The position numbers and the translations under genes were made by a program. DNA of 39,753 nucleotides from Flavobacteriaceae bacterium (GTDB taxonomy: Bacteria; Bacteroidota; Bacteroidia; Flavobacteriales; Flavobacteriaceae), in contig JAOXRU010000080.1 of NCBI GenBank assembly GCA_025800395.1, forward strand, positions 1-39,753, given 5' to 3'. Under the pieces are notes generated by a model. It worked only from the letters and a program-made list of their open reading frames with translations. It searched no databases and was not told the DNA's origin. Positions 1-8,481 of the stretch are shown one piece after another. Within the stretch, counting starts at the first letter, position 1. Each line of letters begins with the position of its first letter.

Positions 1-473
1 AAGGCTTGGTGGTTGTTTAATAATCTAAAGGCTGGACAGCACAAACACTACGATAAAATTGTCTCAATAAACGGTCAGTATTGTTATCTCTCAGGCTGCA
101 AACTTCAAAAGGGAGGCTTCCCAATCATTGTCTCTTTCAATCGACCAGAAGAGGCTCAGGCAGACTATGCGCAACGGTGGCAGATAGAGATGTGTTTCAA
201 GGCCATGAAATCTAGTGGATTTGATATAGAAAAACATACTTGAGGGATATCGAACGTATCCAAAAACTTGTACTGCTAATAATGGTGGCATTCGTATGGT
301 GCTACAAAGTCGGAATATACTTGCACCAAAATATAAGACCCATCCAAGTCAAAAAGCATGGTAGAAGGGCAAAAACTTTATTCAAACATGGACTGGATTA
401 CATCGCTAATTGCTTGCTAAACAACCTAAAAACAATACATATAGACATAAATCAATTTTTGTCATGTACTTAG
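1..473 (+). pseudogene. IS4-family transposase, C-terminal part, frameshifted
   Basis: The reading frame enters from the left edge of the window, so the N-terminal half and left IS end are outside. The first part (to about 240) contains Y-AQ-R-WQI-E-MCFKAM-K, which is the Y(2)R(3)E(6)K signature around the catalytic Glu of IS4-type DDE transposases. It then hits TGA at 241-243. The protein continues in another frame from about 234 (LRDIERIQKL ... KHGRRAKTLFKHGLDYIANCLLN) to a stop at 471-473, so a single frameshift near 234-240 splits the gene. Programmed frameshifting is not known to me for IS4 members, and no slippery heptamer is obvious, so decay is more likely. The element's right end lies at about 473-475, where homology to the disrupted permease gene begins. 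Confidence 0.8.
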
Positions 474-474
474 C

Positions 475-1125
475 TAATTTATAGTAAATTTGATAATTAT
501 AATTTCCCCATTTCTTGTCGTTTGCACTAAAATCATGTATCCTTTTTACCATTTTAGGCTGTACTTCACTAGGCAAACCTTTGGCAGTATAGACTCCAGA
601 AACCACAAAATTCTGTTGCTTATCGGACTTAATCGTTTTTCCCATTGGGTTTTCGGAATCGAAAAACAACCTAGCTATTTCTTCTGATATAACCACATTA
701 TTTTCATGCGCTAATGCTTCCTTGGGGTTTCCGTATGTAAAGATATAAGGAAAAAACTCAAAAAAATTATCCCCCACACTTTCTATGGTTTGAATGTGTT
801 TTTGATTTTTATATTGCAGTAAGCCTTTAAATCCCCAGGGTTGTCGAATTAAAACCGATTCAATTTCTGGCAAGGCTTCTTTGGCTTTTACTGCCAGAAC
901 TCAGGGTGTATTATACCACACCTCTCCATTATCAAAGGCAAACGCTGCCTTATAGATTTGGTTTTTGTTTGGATTCCATTTTTCATAACTCCATTCCTTA
1001 CTCACGTATAGGCTTACTAAAACAAAGCAGGTGATTCCAATGGTTAGCCCTACTGTGTTAATGATAGGATAAAGCGGTCTTTTCTTTAGATTCCTAATAA
1101 ATACCTGTAACCAAGATTTTAACAT
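475..1125 (-). pseudogene. MacB/FtsX-like ABC permease, broken by nonsense codon and IS insertion
   Basis: The translation from 1125 is closely similar to the N-terminus of the intact permease at 1877-4294 (LQVFIRNLKKRPLYPIINT versus LQIFIRNLKQRPLYPIVNV). It has the same single N-terminal membrane helix and periplasmic core. In the same frame a TGA at 901-903 interrupts the gene; the paralog has Arg there (THPRILAVKAK versus NTP-stop-VLAVKAK), which fits a CGA-to-TGA change. Homology resumes without a frame change (PEIESVLI ... FFEFFPYIFTYGNPKEAL ... WGNYNYQIYYKL) and stops at about 475, where the IS4 remnant starts. About 200 of some 800 residues remain, so no permease can be made. It was the last gene of the export operon, 26 bases after the ATPase gene. 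Confidence 0.85.
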
Positions 1126-1151
1126 ATTCTATTTTTTGATTGATGATGATT

Positions 1152-1847
1152 TCATACAATTTCTACCTGACGCTCGTTTTTCTTTTCAGAAACAATTTTA
1201 CCATCTTTTAAAGTGATAATTCTGTTTGAAAAAGCTGCATCATAAGCAGAGTGGGTTACCATAACGATAGTAGCGCCTTCCTGATGCAGTTCCGTCATGA
1301 GCTCCATGACTTCATTGCCATTTTTAGAATCGAGATTTCCGGTAGGTTCATCTGCCAATATCAGCTTAGGCCTAGTTACCAAGGCTCTGGCAACTGCCAC
1401 CCGCTGTTGCTGACCACCAGACAATTGTTGCGGAAAATGTTTGGCGCGATGCGCTATATCCAATCGTTCCAAAACTTCCTCTACTCTTTGCTTGCGCTCT
1501 GCCTTCCCTACATTGTTGTAAATAAGAGGCAATGTCACATTTTCGACCACGGTAAGCTCATCTATCAAATTAAAGTTTTGAAAAATAAAACCGATATTGC
1601 TCTTGCGCACATTGGCACGTTCTTTTTCTTTAAAATTGGCCATCTCTTGTTGCATAAATTGGTAGCTCCCACTATCTACACTATCCAATAAGCCGATGAT
1701 ATTTAACAAGGTAGACTTTCCACATCCTGATGGTCCCATAATGGATAGAAATTCTCCATCAGCAATTTCTAAAGAAATAGCGTCTAAGGCTGTGGTTTCT
1801 ACTTCCTCTGTTCTATAGATTTTACTTAAATTTTCTATTCGTATCAT
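1152..1847 (-). CDS. ABC transporter ATP-binding protein, LolD/MacB type
   Basis: This 231-residue nucleotide-binding subunit would energise the neighbouring FtsX-like permease. Visible motifs are Walker A (GPSGCGKST, about residues 39-47), the Q-loop region (FIFQNFNLIDELTVVENV), the ABC signature LSGGQQQR, Walker B with the catalytic Glu (LILADEPTGNLDS), and the switch His in VMVTHS. LSGGQQQRVAVARAL and ADEPTGNLDS are typical of the MacB/LolD/FtsE group, which uses mechanotransmission to work on periplasmic substrates and does not itself carry substrate across the inner membrane. It lies between an intact permease upstream (29-base gap) and a broken one downstream. The substrate cannot be read from the sequence; peptides, lipoproteins, lipids and drugs are all possible. 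Confidence 0.93.
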   Translation of the reverse strand: MIRIENLSKIYRTEEVETTALDAISLEIADGEFLSIMGPSGCGKSTLLNIIGLLDSVDSGSYQFMQQEMANFKEKERANVRKSNIGFIFQNFNLIDELTVVENVTLPLIYNNVGKAERKQRVEEVLERLDIAHRAKHFPQQLSGGQQQRVAVARALVTRPKLILADEPTGNLDSKNGNEVMELMTELHQEGATIVMVTHSAYDAAFSNRIITLKDGKIVSEKKNERQVEIV

Positions 1848-1876
1848 TTGTATTGATTTAATTTTAACTTTTTAGC

Positions 1877-4294
1877 CTATTCGTATTTTAATTGTTTTAC
1901 CATATCTATTCTTAACGCCTTCATCGATTGCATTAGAATAATGGCTCCAGTACACAAAAGAATCAGTATTGGACTCAACACAAAGGCCATCCAGGGAATG
2001 GAAATACGATACACAAAGTCCGACAACCAACGTTCAGACAACCAATATCCTATAGGCAAGGCTGCCGCAATGGCGATAATGGTAATCCAAAGAAATTCTT
2101 TGAGCAAACTAAAAATCAATTGGTTGTCTGATGCTCCTAAAGTTTTTCGAATCGCAACTTCTTTAAATCTCGACCGTATGCTATACGAGGCAACAGCAAA
2201 CAGCCCCAATAATGCTATTACGATCATGAGTCCAGAAAGAATGGTAACCAATTTTTGTAATCTGCTTTGTTTTTGGTATAATTTGGCAAAGTTTTCATCT
2301 AAAAACTCATACTGAAAGGGATGTTCTTTTTCGATATTGGCCGTCCAGAACAGCTCTACTTTTGGAATAACTTCAGAGATCTTTGATGGATCTAGTTTGA
2401 GCAAAACAAAATTTGGTTTCACCCAATAAGAATCATCATTGTTGTAATTCATAAATATGGCTGGTAGTATTTCTTTATCAAAGCCTTTGGCAAGATAATC
2501 GTCTACCACACCAATGATTTCGCCTTTAAATTCCCAATAATCGATAAACTTGCCTATAGGATCATTTATTTCCAAGTTATTAAGAAATTGTTTGTTTACC
2601 AGAATTTGATTTTCAAACTTATAGTAATCTCCCTCTTTGATGATTTTGTCCTCATCTTTTACAAACCAATCTTTCTTAAAAGTTTTTCCTTGGTTTATGT
2701 ATATACCCATCACCTCAAAAAAACGAGCATCTACAAAATGTATATCTGCTTGCATGTCTTTTTGCATATAGCGAACACCTGTATTGGCACCCTGATTGGC
2801 ATACACTCCAGGTGGGCGATTGGTAGTCGTAACTGCCCTCACCCCTTCCAACTGTTTCAACTCTTGTTTGTAGGTGTTGAATTTACGCCAAGTGCTCTCT
2901 GGTTGCTGAATGGACACCATCATGATCTGTTCTTTTGAAAAGCCCAAATCTTTTTGCTGCATAAAACGCAGTTGCTTCTGAATTACAATAGCGCAAATTA
3001 AAAACACCGCGGAAATGATAAATTGCACTAACAGCATGCTTTTTTTGAGTTGCTGCCCATTTTTGCTTCTACCAAAGTTTCCTTTTAGCACTTTTATGGC
3101 CTTAAAGTTGGACAAATAAAGTGCAGGCAATAAACCAGCTAATAATAAGGTGACAACAAAAACTAATATTGCAAATCCCCAATGATTATAATTAGCATTT
3201 AAGGAAACCTCTGTATCCATTAAAGTATTGAAGGGCGGCAATAGTATTTCTACCAACATCAGCGCCATAAATAAAGCAATCAAACATTGTAAAAACACCT
3301 CCAAAACAAATTGTGCTACCAATTGCTGTTTGCTAGCTCCTAGGGTTTTTCGCATGGCAACTTCTTTTGCCCGAAGAATAGAGCCCGCTATACTCAAATT
3401 CACAAAATTAATAGCAGATATAAATAAGAGGAGTACCCCTATTAAGGACAATATGATTACCGTGGTAGCACCTCTTCCTTGATGTACCCTCGAAAACAAA
3501 TACAGTTGGTCTAATTGCTCAAAAACAAAAGTATTTTCCTTCTGCTTTAAATAGGCCTCTAGCGTTTCTCCATCCTCTAAGGCTACATACTTATCAAAAA
3601 AATCATTGAACTTCTTTTCAAAAGATTTTAAATCTGTAGTGACTTGAAGTTTATATAACACCTCGTAGTTATAATTGCCCCAAGTTTGGTCTTGTTCATC
3701 AAACTTGTCTATTAGTCGAATGATATCCTGTTGAAATTGACTTGGAAACTTCTCTTTTTCATACACGCCTTCTACCGTGTACATATCTTCTTTATCCAAT
3801 CGAATTACCTTCCCTACAGGGTTCATCTCTCCAAACAATTCCTTGGCAAAAGCATTGGATAATATTAGCGTATTGTGTTTTTGCAATACCTTATCTGCAT
3901 TACCATACACAAAAGGATAAGGAAAAAACTGAAAGAAATTTTCGGTAACCACCATAGAAGTTCTCTGTATAGTTTCTTCTTGATAATGTACCAAATGGGA
4001 GCCTCCAAAATTACTGATAAGCACATCTTCCACTTCTGGAAATGCCTCTTTAGCTTTTACAGCGAGTATTCTAGGATGCGTTGCCCATACATCTCCACTG
4101 TCCCAAACGGAAATTGGACGATATATAGCAGTTTTGTTGGGCACCCATTGCTCATATCGCAATTCAAAACTCACATACAACATCACCAACAAAAAGCAGG
4201 TGACCCCTATAGTGATTCCAAAAACATTCACTATAGGGTATAGTGGTCTTTGTTTTAGGTTTCTTATAAAAATTTGCAACCAATTCTTTATCAT
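1877..4294 (-). CDS. MacB/FtsX-like ABC transporter permease (two FtsX modules)
   Basis: This 805-residue inner-membrane permease is of the large duplicated type common in Bacteroidota. In order: an N-terminal helix (about residues 21-42), a periplasmic MacB-like core (about 50-270), three FtsX helices (about 280-400, with the coupling sequence AKEVAMRKTLGASKQQL), a second membrane entry (KSMLLVQFIISAVFLICAIVI), a second periplasmic core, and a second FtsX core at the C-terminus with KEVAIRKTLGASDNQL. The repeated RKTLGAS motifs are coupling helices that contact the ATPase. It follows the adaptor gene after 65 bases and precedes the ATPase by 29, so it is probably co-transcribed with them. 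It probably forms a tripartite export pump with the HlyD-like protein and an outer-membrane TolC-like channel, but no TolC gene is present here. Confidence 0.92.
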   Translation of the reverse strand: MIKNWLQIFIRNLKQRPLYPIVNVFGITIGVTCFLLVMLYVSFELRYEQWVPNKTAIYRPISVWDSGDVWATHPRILAVKAKEAFPEVEDVLISNFGGSHLVHYQEETIQRTSMVVTENFFQFFPYPFVYGNADKVLQKHNTLILSNAFAKELFGEMNPVGKVIRLDKEDMYTVEGVYEKEKFPSQFQQDIIRLIDKFDEQDQTWGNYNYEVLYKLQVTTDLKSFEKKFNDFFDKYVALEDGETLEAYLKQKENTFVFEQLDQLYLFSRVHQGRGATTVIILSLIGVLLLFISAINFVNLSIAGSILRAKEVAMRKTLGASKQQLVAQFVLEVFLQCLIALFMALMLVEILLPPFNTLMDTEVSLNANYNHWGFAILVFVVTLLLAGLLPALYLSNFKAIKVLKGNFGRSKNGQQLKKSMLLVQFIISAVFLICAIVIQKQLRFMQQKDLGFSKEQIMMVSIQQPESTWRKFNTYKQELKQLEGVRAVTTTNRPPGVYANQGANTGVRYMQKDMQADIHFVDARFFEVMGIYINQGKTFKKDWFVKDEDKIIKEGDYYKFENQILVNKQFLNNLEINDPIGKFIDYWEFKGEIIGVVDDYLAKGFDKEILPAIFMNYNNDDSYWVKPNFVLLKLDPSKISEVIPKVELFWTANIEKEHPFQYEFLDENFAKLYQKQSRLQKLVTILSGLMIVIALLGLFAVASYSIRSRFKEVAIRKTLGASDNQLIFSLLKEFLWITIIAIAAALPIGYWLSERWLSDFVYRISIPWMAFVLSPILILLCTGAIILMQSMKALRIDMVKQLKYE

Positions 4295-4359
4295 TTTTTT
4301 CTAGCTTAAGAGTATCCAAATTTCCAAAAGGAGATTTATGAACCATATTATTAAAACAA

Positions 4360-5604
4360 TCACTTGAATTCTATTATTTCTTTGTCTTTATAATTATCAT
4401 AGGACGAAGTAATAATTTTATCTCCCTCCTTCAATCCTTCGATTACCTCATAGTAATACGGATTGCTTCTTCCAATAATTATGCTACGTTTTTCTGCTTT
4501 ATTGCTGGCTGTTAAAACAAAAACATACCTACCGCCAAAACTAGAATAAAAGCCGCCTTTGGGTAGCATTAAAGCCTTTTTTTGTTGGTTAGATTGGTAA
4601 ATCTTCACCGCTACATTCATTCCCCTTCTTATTCCTTTTGGCGCCTCTTTCTCAAATACCAATTCCACGTCAAATTTACCATTTATCACTTCCGCTATAA
4701 TTCGTTGCACTATCATCCTAGAGGACTTCCCATTAAATTCAACTATTGCTTCTTGCCCTTCTTGTAATGTATTATAATAGTATTCGTCTGCTTTAGCCAC
4801 TATTTTATATCCATCCAACATATCTATTTTCCCCAACAAACTACCCGTTTGTACACTCTCCCCCAAAACTGGCTTGTACGAAGAAAGCAAACCTGAGGCT
4901 GGCGCCTTTATAATAAAGTTTTCCTTATTGGATCGCAAATGCTCCAAACTTTGTTGCATACGTTGTATACTCGCATTTATCAATTGTAATTGTCTTTTTC
5001 GGTCTGCCTGTTCTCTTTTTACATTCTCTTTGGTACTGTTGCTTTGGGCGGTTTGAAACTTAAAAGTTTCTTCAGACTTTAAAAAATCATTTTTGGCAAT
5101 CACCCCTTTACGGTAAAGCGTTGTGTCCAATCGGTATTGTCTTTCGGCATTGTTGTATTCGTAAGAGAGTTTTATCATATCTCTATCTAAATTCATTTGC
5201 TGATTTTTAATAGCAATACGGGTATTGCGCAAATTGTTTATTTGCTCTATCATTGCCGTTTCACGCGTAAGGTAATTCAATTCGGTATTCGGATTATATA
5301 GCTCCAACAATACATCGCCTTCCTCCACTATTTTTCCGTTCTCTGTATGTATCTTTTTTATCGTACCACTCTCTACGGCATTTATCTGTATGGTTTTCAA
5401 TGGCTGTACCTGACCATTAAACAATGCCATATCTTCAAATTTATCGAATCGCACACTTTTTATAGTCACCCTATTCTTTTCCACGCGAAAACTACTTTTG
5501 GAAGTAGCTACCATAGCCACCAACCCAAGTAAGCAAATGGCTACCAATCCATAAACTATTTTTTTCCAAGGCAATCCCTTTTTCTTTTCTATTTTTTTGT
5601 CCAT
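4360..5604 (-). CDS. HlyD/MacA-like periplasmic adaptor protein
   Basis: This membrane-fusion protein of 414 residues links the inner-membrane permease to an outer-membrane channel. It has a basic N-terminus, one membrane anchor (VYGLVAICLLGLVAMVA), a split lipoyl/barrel-sandwich half (QINAVESGTIKKIHTENGKIVEEGDVL), a long alpha-helical hairpin (about residues 110-220), the second lipoyl half (IKAPASGLLSSYKPVLGESV), a beta-barrel and a membrane-proximal domain. An in-frame start lies further upstream at 5652, but the ATG at 5602-5604 begins the usual charged N-terminus and sits about 15 bases after the predicted sigma-54 transcription start, so I prefer it. It is the first gene of the operon and divergent from the NtrC-type regulator. 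Confidence 0.9.
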   Translation of the reverse strand: MDKKIEKKKGLPWKKIVYGLVAICLLGLVAMVATSKSSFRVEKNRVTIKSVRFDKFEDMALFNGQVQPLKTIQINAVESGTIKKIHTENGKIVEEGDVLLELYNPNTELNYLTRETAMIEQINNLRNTRIAIKNQQMNLDRDMIKLSYEYNNAERQYRLDTTLYRKGVIAKNDFLKSEETFKFQTAQSNSTKENVKREQADRKRQLQLINASIQRMQQSLEHLRSNKENFIIKAPASGLLSSYKPVLGESVQTGSLLGKIDMLDGYKIVAKADEYYYNTLQEGQEAIVEFNGKSSRMIVQRIIAEVINGKFDVELVFEKEAPKGIRRGMNVAVKIYQSNQQKKALMLPKGGFYSSFGGRYVFVLTASNKAEKRSIIIGRSNPYYYEVIEGLKEGDKIITSSYDNYKDKEIIEFK

Positions 5605-5628
5605 ATTTATTTCTTTCTTAGCTATATA

Positions 5629-5644
5629 GACTACTACTGTGCCA
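5629..5644 (-). promoter_or_regulatory. Candidate sigma-54 (-24/-12) promoter of the export operon
   Basis: On the minus strand the sequence reads TGGCAC-AGTAG-TAGT. The -24 half (TGGCAC, preceded by a T-run) is perfect. The -12 half keeps the G at the right spacing but has TAGT where TTGC is expected. Transcription would start near 5619, giving a leader of about 15 bases before the adaptor ATG. The adjacent NtrC-type activator and the palindrome at 5716-5739 support the call. The imperfect -12 element keeps confidence moderate. Confidence 0.5.
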
Positions 5645-5715
5645 AAAACCACTAAATACCTTTCTTGCTGTTTTTCATAAAGTTACATATTACACTTAAA
5701 AAAACTGCTGTCCGA

Positions 5716-5739
5716 AATCGAACACTTATTTGTTCGATT
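5716..5739. promoter_or_regulatory. Perfect inverted repeat, candidate enhancer (UAS) for the NtrC-type regulator
   Basis: Two 9-base arms, AATCGAACA and TGTTCGATT, are exact reverse complements separated by 6 bases. An additional half-like GAACA follows at about 5742. The centre lies roughly 85 bases upstream of the candidate -24 element, in the usual range for enhancer sites bound by dimers of sigma-54 activators. Because the site also lies just before the regulator gene, autoregulation is possible. Confidence 0.55.
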
Positions 5740-5763
5740 ATGAACATTTCTGTACTATTGGGT

Positions 5764-7122
5764 ATGCGAAAAACCAACTGCAGCATTTTATTGGTAGATG
5801 ATGATAAGGATATCTTGTTTAGTCTTCGAGTGTATTTGAAGCGATTTTTCACCCAAATTATCACTTTAGAAGACCCTAAAAAGATTCCTGCTATGCTATC
5901 ACAGGAAGAAATAGACGTAGTACTCATGGACATGAATTTCCAAAGAGGGGTACAAGATGGTCAGGAGGGCATATATTGGTTAAAACAGATACAGGAACTT
6001 TCTCCGGAAAGCGTTTGTATTTTAATGACGGCCTATAGCGATGTAAGTGTGGCAGTAGAAGGAATTAAACAAGGAGCATTTGATTATGTACTAAAACCCT
6101 GGGATAACGATAAGTTACATACCACTATAAAAGCGGCCGTGCAATTGTTTCGCTCTAAAAAACACGGAAAAAAGCTGCAACAACTCACCACAAGCAATCC
6201 TGCTTCCCAAAAAAAAATCATTGGAAAATCTCCAGCTTTTGCACAAACCCTAAGCATGGTGGAAAAGGTAGCAGATACCGATGCCAATATATTGCTGTTG
6301 GGGGAAAATGGCACAGGTAAATATGTTATCGCAAAAGCCTTACACCAACAATCTTCTAGGGTAGCGCAACCACTGATTCATGTGGATTTAGGCGCCTTAA
6401 ATGAAAACATCTTTGAGAGCGAACTTTTTGGTTATGCCAAGGGTGCTTTTACAGATGCCAAAGAGGATACATTAGGAAGATTTGAATTAGCCGATGGTGG
6501 TACTATATTTTTGGATGAAATTGGCAATCTTCCCTTACACTTGCAAACCAAACTACTTCAGGTCATTCAAAATAAAACCATTACCCGACTCGGAGAAGGA
6601 AAAGAGCGCAAAATAGATGTGCGTATTCTTTGTGCCACCAATGTGGACTTATATGAAGAGGTGGAAAAATATCGTTTTAGACAAGATTTATTATACCGAA
6701 TCAACACGGTTGAAATTGAAATACCAGCTTTACGCAATCGGTTAACAGATATTTCCTTATTGGCTAGTCATTTTTTAGAGATCAATAAAAAGAAATATAG
6801 AAAAGGTAAGCTCCAATTTTCAGATTCTGCTCTAAAGGCCTTGGAAGCTTATCATTGGCCAGGAAACATAAGAGAACTAGAACATCTAGTAGAAAGAGCG
6901 GTAATTCTCTGTGATGAAAATCAGATACAAACCAAGGATATGCGCTTTTCCAAAAGTCAAGCAATACATGTAGAAACAAGCAACTTAAATCTGGATGCAA
7001 ACGAAAAACAATTAATCTCAAAAGCCTTGCAACAATATCAAGGCAATATTTCTAAAGCAGCAAAGAGTTTAGGAATTACAAGAGCTTCCTTATATCGGAG
7101 AATGGAAAAACACAATTTATAA
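5764..7122 (+). CDS. Sigma-54-dependent NtrC-family response regulator
   Basis: This 452-residue transcription activator has three domains: receiver (1-125, phospho-acceptor Asp56 in VVLMDMNF, Thr89 in LMTAYSD, Lys111 in KPWD), AAA+ (150-390), and a Fis-type helix-turn-helix (about 415-452, NISKAAKSLGITRASLYRRM). The AAA+ domain shows Walker A GENGTGK (180-186), the sigma-54 contact loop as GAFTDA (227-232) and Walker B TIFLDE. Position 187 is Tyr where Glu is usual. The frame is open from 5665, but ATG 5764 starts the receiver cleanly (MRKTNCSILLVDDD). The stop overlaps the kinase start by one base (TAATG), so the two are translationally coupled. It probably controls the divergent export operon. 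Confidence 0.93.
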   Translation: MRKTNCSILLVDDDKDILFSLRVYLKRFFTQIITLEDPKKIPAMLSQEEIDVVLMDMNFQRGVQDGQEGIYWLKQIQELSPESVCILMTAYSDVSVAVEGIKQGAFDYVLKPWDNDKLHTTIKAAVQLFRSKKHGKKLQQLTTSNPASQKKIIGKSPAFAQTLSMVEKVADTDANILLLGENGTGKYVIAKALHQQSSRVAQPLIHVDLGALNENIFESELFGYAKGAFTDAKEDTLGRFELADGGTIFLDEIGNLPLHLQTKLLQVIQNKTITRLGEGKERKIDVRILCATNVDLYEEVEKYRFRQDLLYRINTVEIEIPALRNRLTDISLLASHFLEINKKKYRKGKLQFSDSALKALEAYHWPGNIRELEHLVERAVILCDENQIQTKDMRFSKSQAIHVETSNLNLDANEKQLISKALQQYQGNISKAAKSLGITRASLYRRMEKHNL

Positions 7123-8453
7123 TGTTTAAACAAAAGACCATTGTACTCCTTCTTTTATTCCTACAATTTATTTGTACTGGAATTGCCATATATTTTTGGA
7201 TACAAGCATATTGGTTTTCCAGTGTTTTTTTTCTGGCAATCACCTTGTTTTGTTTATATCGTATCCATGATATTTTGCAACAACAGGTACTGAGTATTTC
7301 GCAAATATTGCAAGCCATGGTCAAGAAAGACTTTTCGGTAAAAACACCAAAACGCAAGCTTTCTCAAACCATATATAAGCCTTTAGAAGCATTGTTGCAA
7401 CAGCACCAAAGCCAACAACAAGAACAAGAGTCTGTTCGAATTATTTATCAGCAAATTATAGACGCTACCGATAGCGGCATTCTCATTTTGAAGAAGACCA
7501 AAGAAGTACTTTTCTATAGCAACCCTGCATTTTTTGAACTTTTAGAAGTCCCCCAATACACCAAATGGCATTTGGCCAAAAAAGAGTTAAAAGCATTTGA
7601 TAAATATCTAAATATCGAAGCATGGAGAAACCAAAAAGACGTACTCAATCTTTATATTAATGGAAAAGAAGAAATATTTGCCTTTAGAACCTATACCAGT
7701 ACTATTTACGGCACCAAATACCTTATTGCTAATCTAGATCCCCTACAAAACATCATTGATAAAAAGGAAAAAGAAGCATGGTTTAACCTCATGAAAGTAA
7801 TGAGTCATGAGATTTTGAATACCATTTCTCCAATTCACGGTCTCACACAAAATCTCACGCATCTGGTTAATGAAAAACAGGCCGATCTAGGGCAAGATTA
7901 TGAGGATATTCATCAATCGGTTATCACCATAAGAAATCGTTCCCAACATTTAAGAGACTTTGTGGAAACCTATAGGCATTTAGCCGAATTGCCCAGTCCC
8001 ATTCCGCAAAACATCTATGTGAGTAATCTATTAGAAGATAGTTGCGCCATATTATCGGCTCTTATAGAAGAAAAAAACGTTGCCCTCTCTATCCAATGCA
8101 GTCCGTCCAAATTGCAATTTGATTTTGACAAAAAACAAATGGAACAAGTGCTTATCAACTTAATCACCAACAGTATTTACGCTTTAACAGAAGAAGCTAC
8201 TCCAAAAATCGAAATATCGGCCGTTTTAAAACCTCTTTATTTAGAAATTCAAGTGAAAGACAATGGCTGCGGTATACCCGAAGGGATTAAGAAAGAAGTG
8301 TTTGTGCCATTTTTCACCACTAGAGAAAACGGATCGGGTATTGGCTTGAGTTTGAGCAAAAATATTGTACAAGCACATGGCGGCACCATTAGCTTCCAAT
8401 CCAATGAACAAGGAACAAGTTTTTACCTCCGATTTCCCATTAGACATCCCTAA
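7122..8453 (+). CDS. Membrane sensor histidine kinase, partner of the NtrC-type regulator
   Basis: This 443-residue kinase has two N-terminal membrane helices (about 6-26 and 32-48) with almost no periplasmic loop. A linker, a PAS-like segment (about 105-210), a dimerisation/phosphoacceptor helix with His229 (MSHEILNTISPIHGL) and an HATPase domain follow. The ATPase has the N-box (QVLINLITNSIYAL), DNGCGIPEG and the G2 box GSGIGLSL. The lack of a sizeable external domain suggests sensing of membrane or cytoplasmic signals. The ATG shares one base with the stop of the regulator gene, so the pair forms one operon. The genes opposite suggest it reports envelope or lipid stress, or an exported compound, but that is inference. 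Confidence 0.92.
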   Translation: MFKQKTIVLLLLFLQFICTGIAIYFWIQAYWFSSVFFLAITLFCLYRIHDILQQQVLSISQILQAMVKKDFSVKTPKRKLSQTIYKPLEALLQQHQSQQQEQESVRIIYQQIIDATDSGILILKKTKEVLFYSNPAFFELLEVPQYTKWHLAKKELKAFDKYLNIEAWRNQKDVLNLYINGKEEIFAFRTYTSTIYGTKYLIANLDPLQNIIDKKEKEAWFNLMKVMSHEILNTISPIHGLTQNLTHLVNEKQADLGQDYEDIHQSVITIRNRSQHLRDFVETYRHLAELPSPIPQNIYVSNLLEDSCAILSALIEEKNVALSIQCSPSKLQFDFDKKQMEQVLINLITNSIYALTEEATPKIEISAVLKPLYLEIQVKDNGCGIPEGIKKEVFVPFFTTRENGSGIGLSLSKNIVQAHGGTISFQSNEQGTSFYLRFPIRHP

Positions 8454-8481
8454 TCTCCAAAATTATTTGGCAAATTCATAT

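Noticed and set aside
34..473. Programmed frameshift producing an active transposase
   Set aside because: The left half of the element is not visible, no slippery heptamer is seen at the junction, and IS4 members normally use one continuous frame.
406..475. C-terminal continuation of the broken permease frame
   Set aside because: Those residues (after YYKL) are translated from the antisense strand of the IS4 remnant and have no match in the intact paralog.
6442..6459. Defective sigma-54 contact loop (GAFTDA in place of GAFTGA) in the NtrC-type regulator
   Set aside because: This variant is common in functional activators of the family, so it is not evidence of inactivation.
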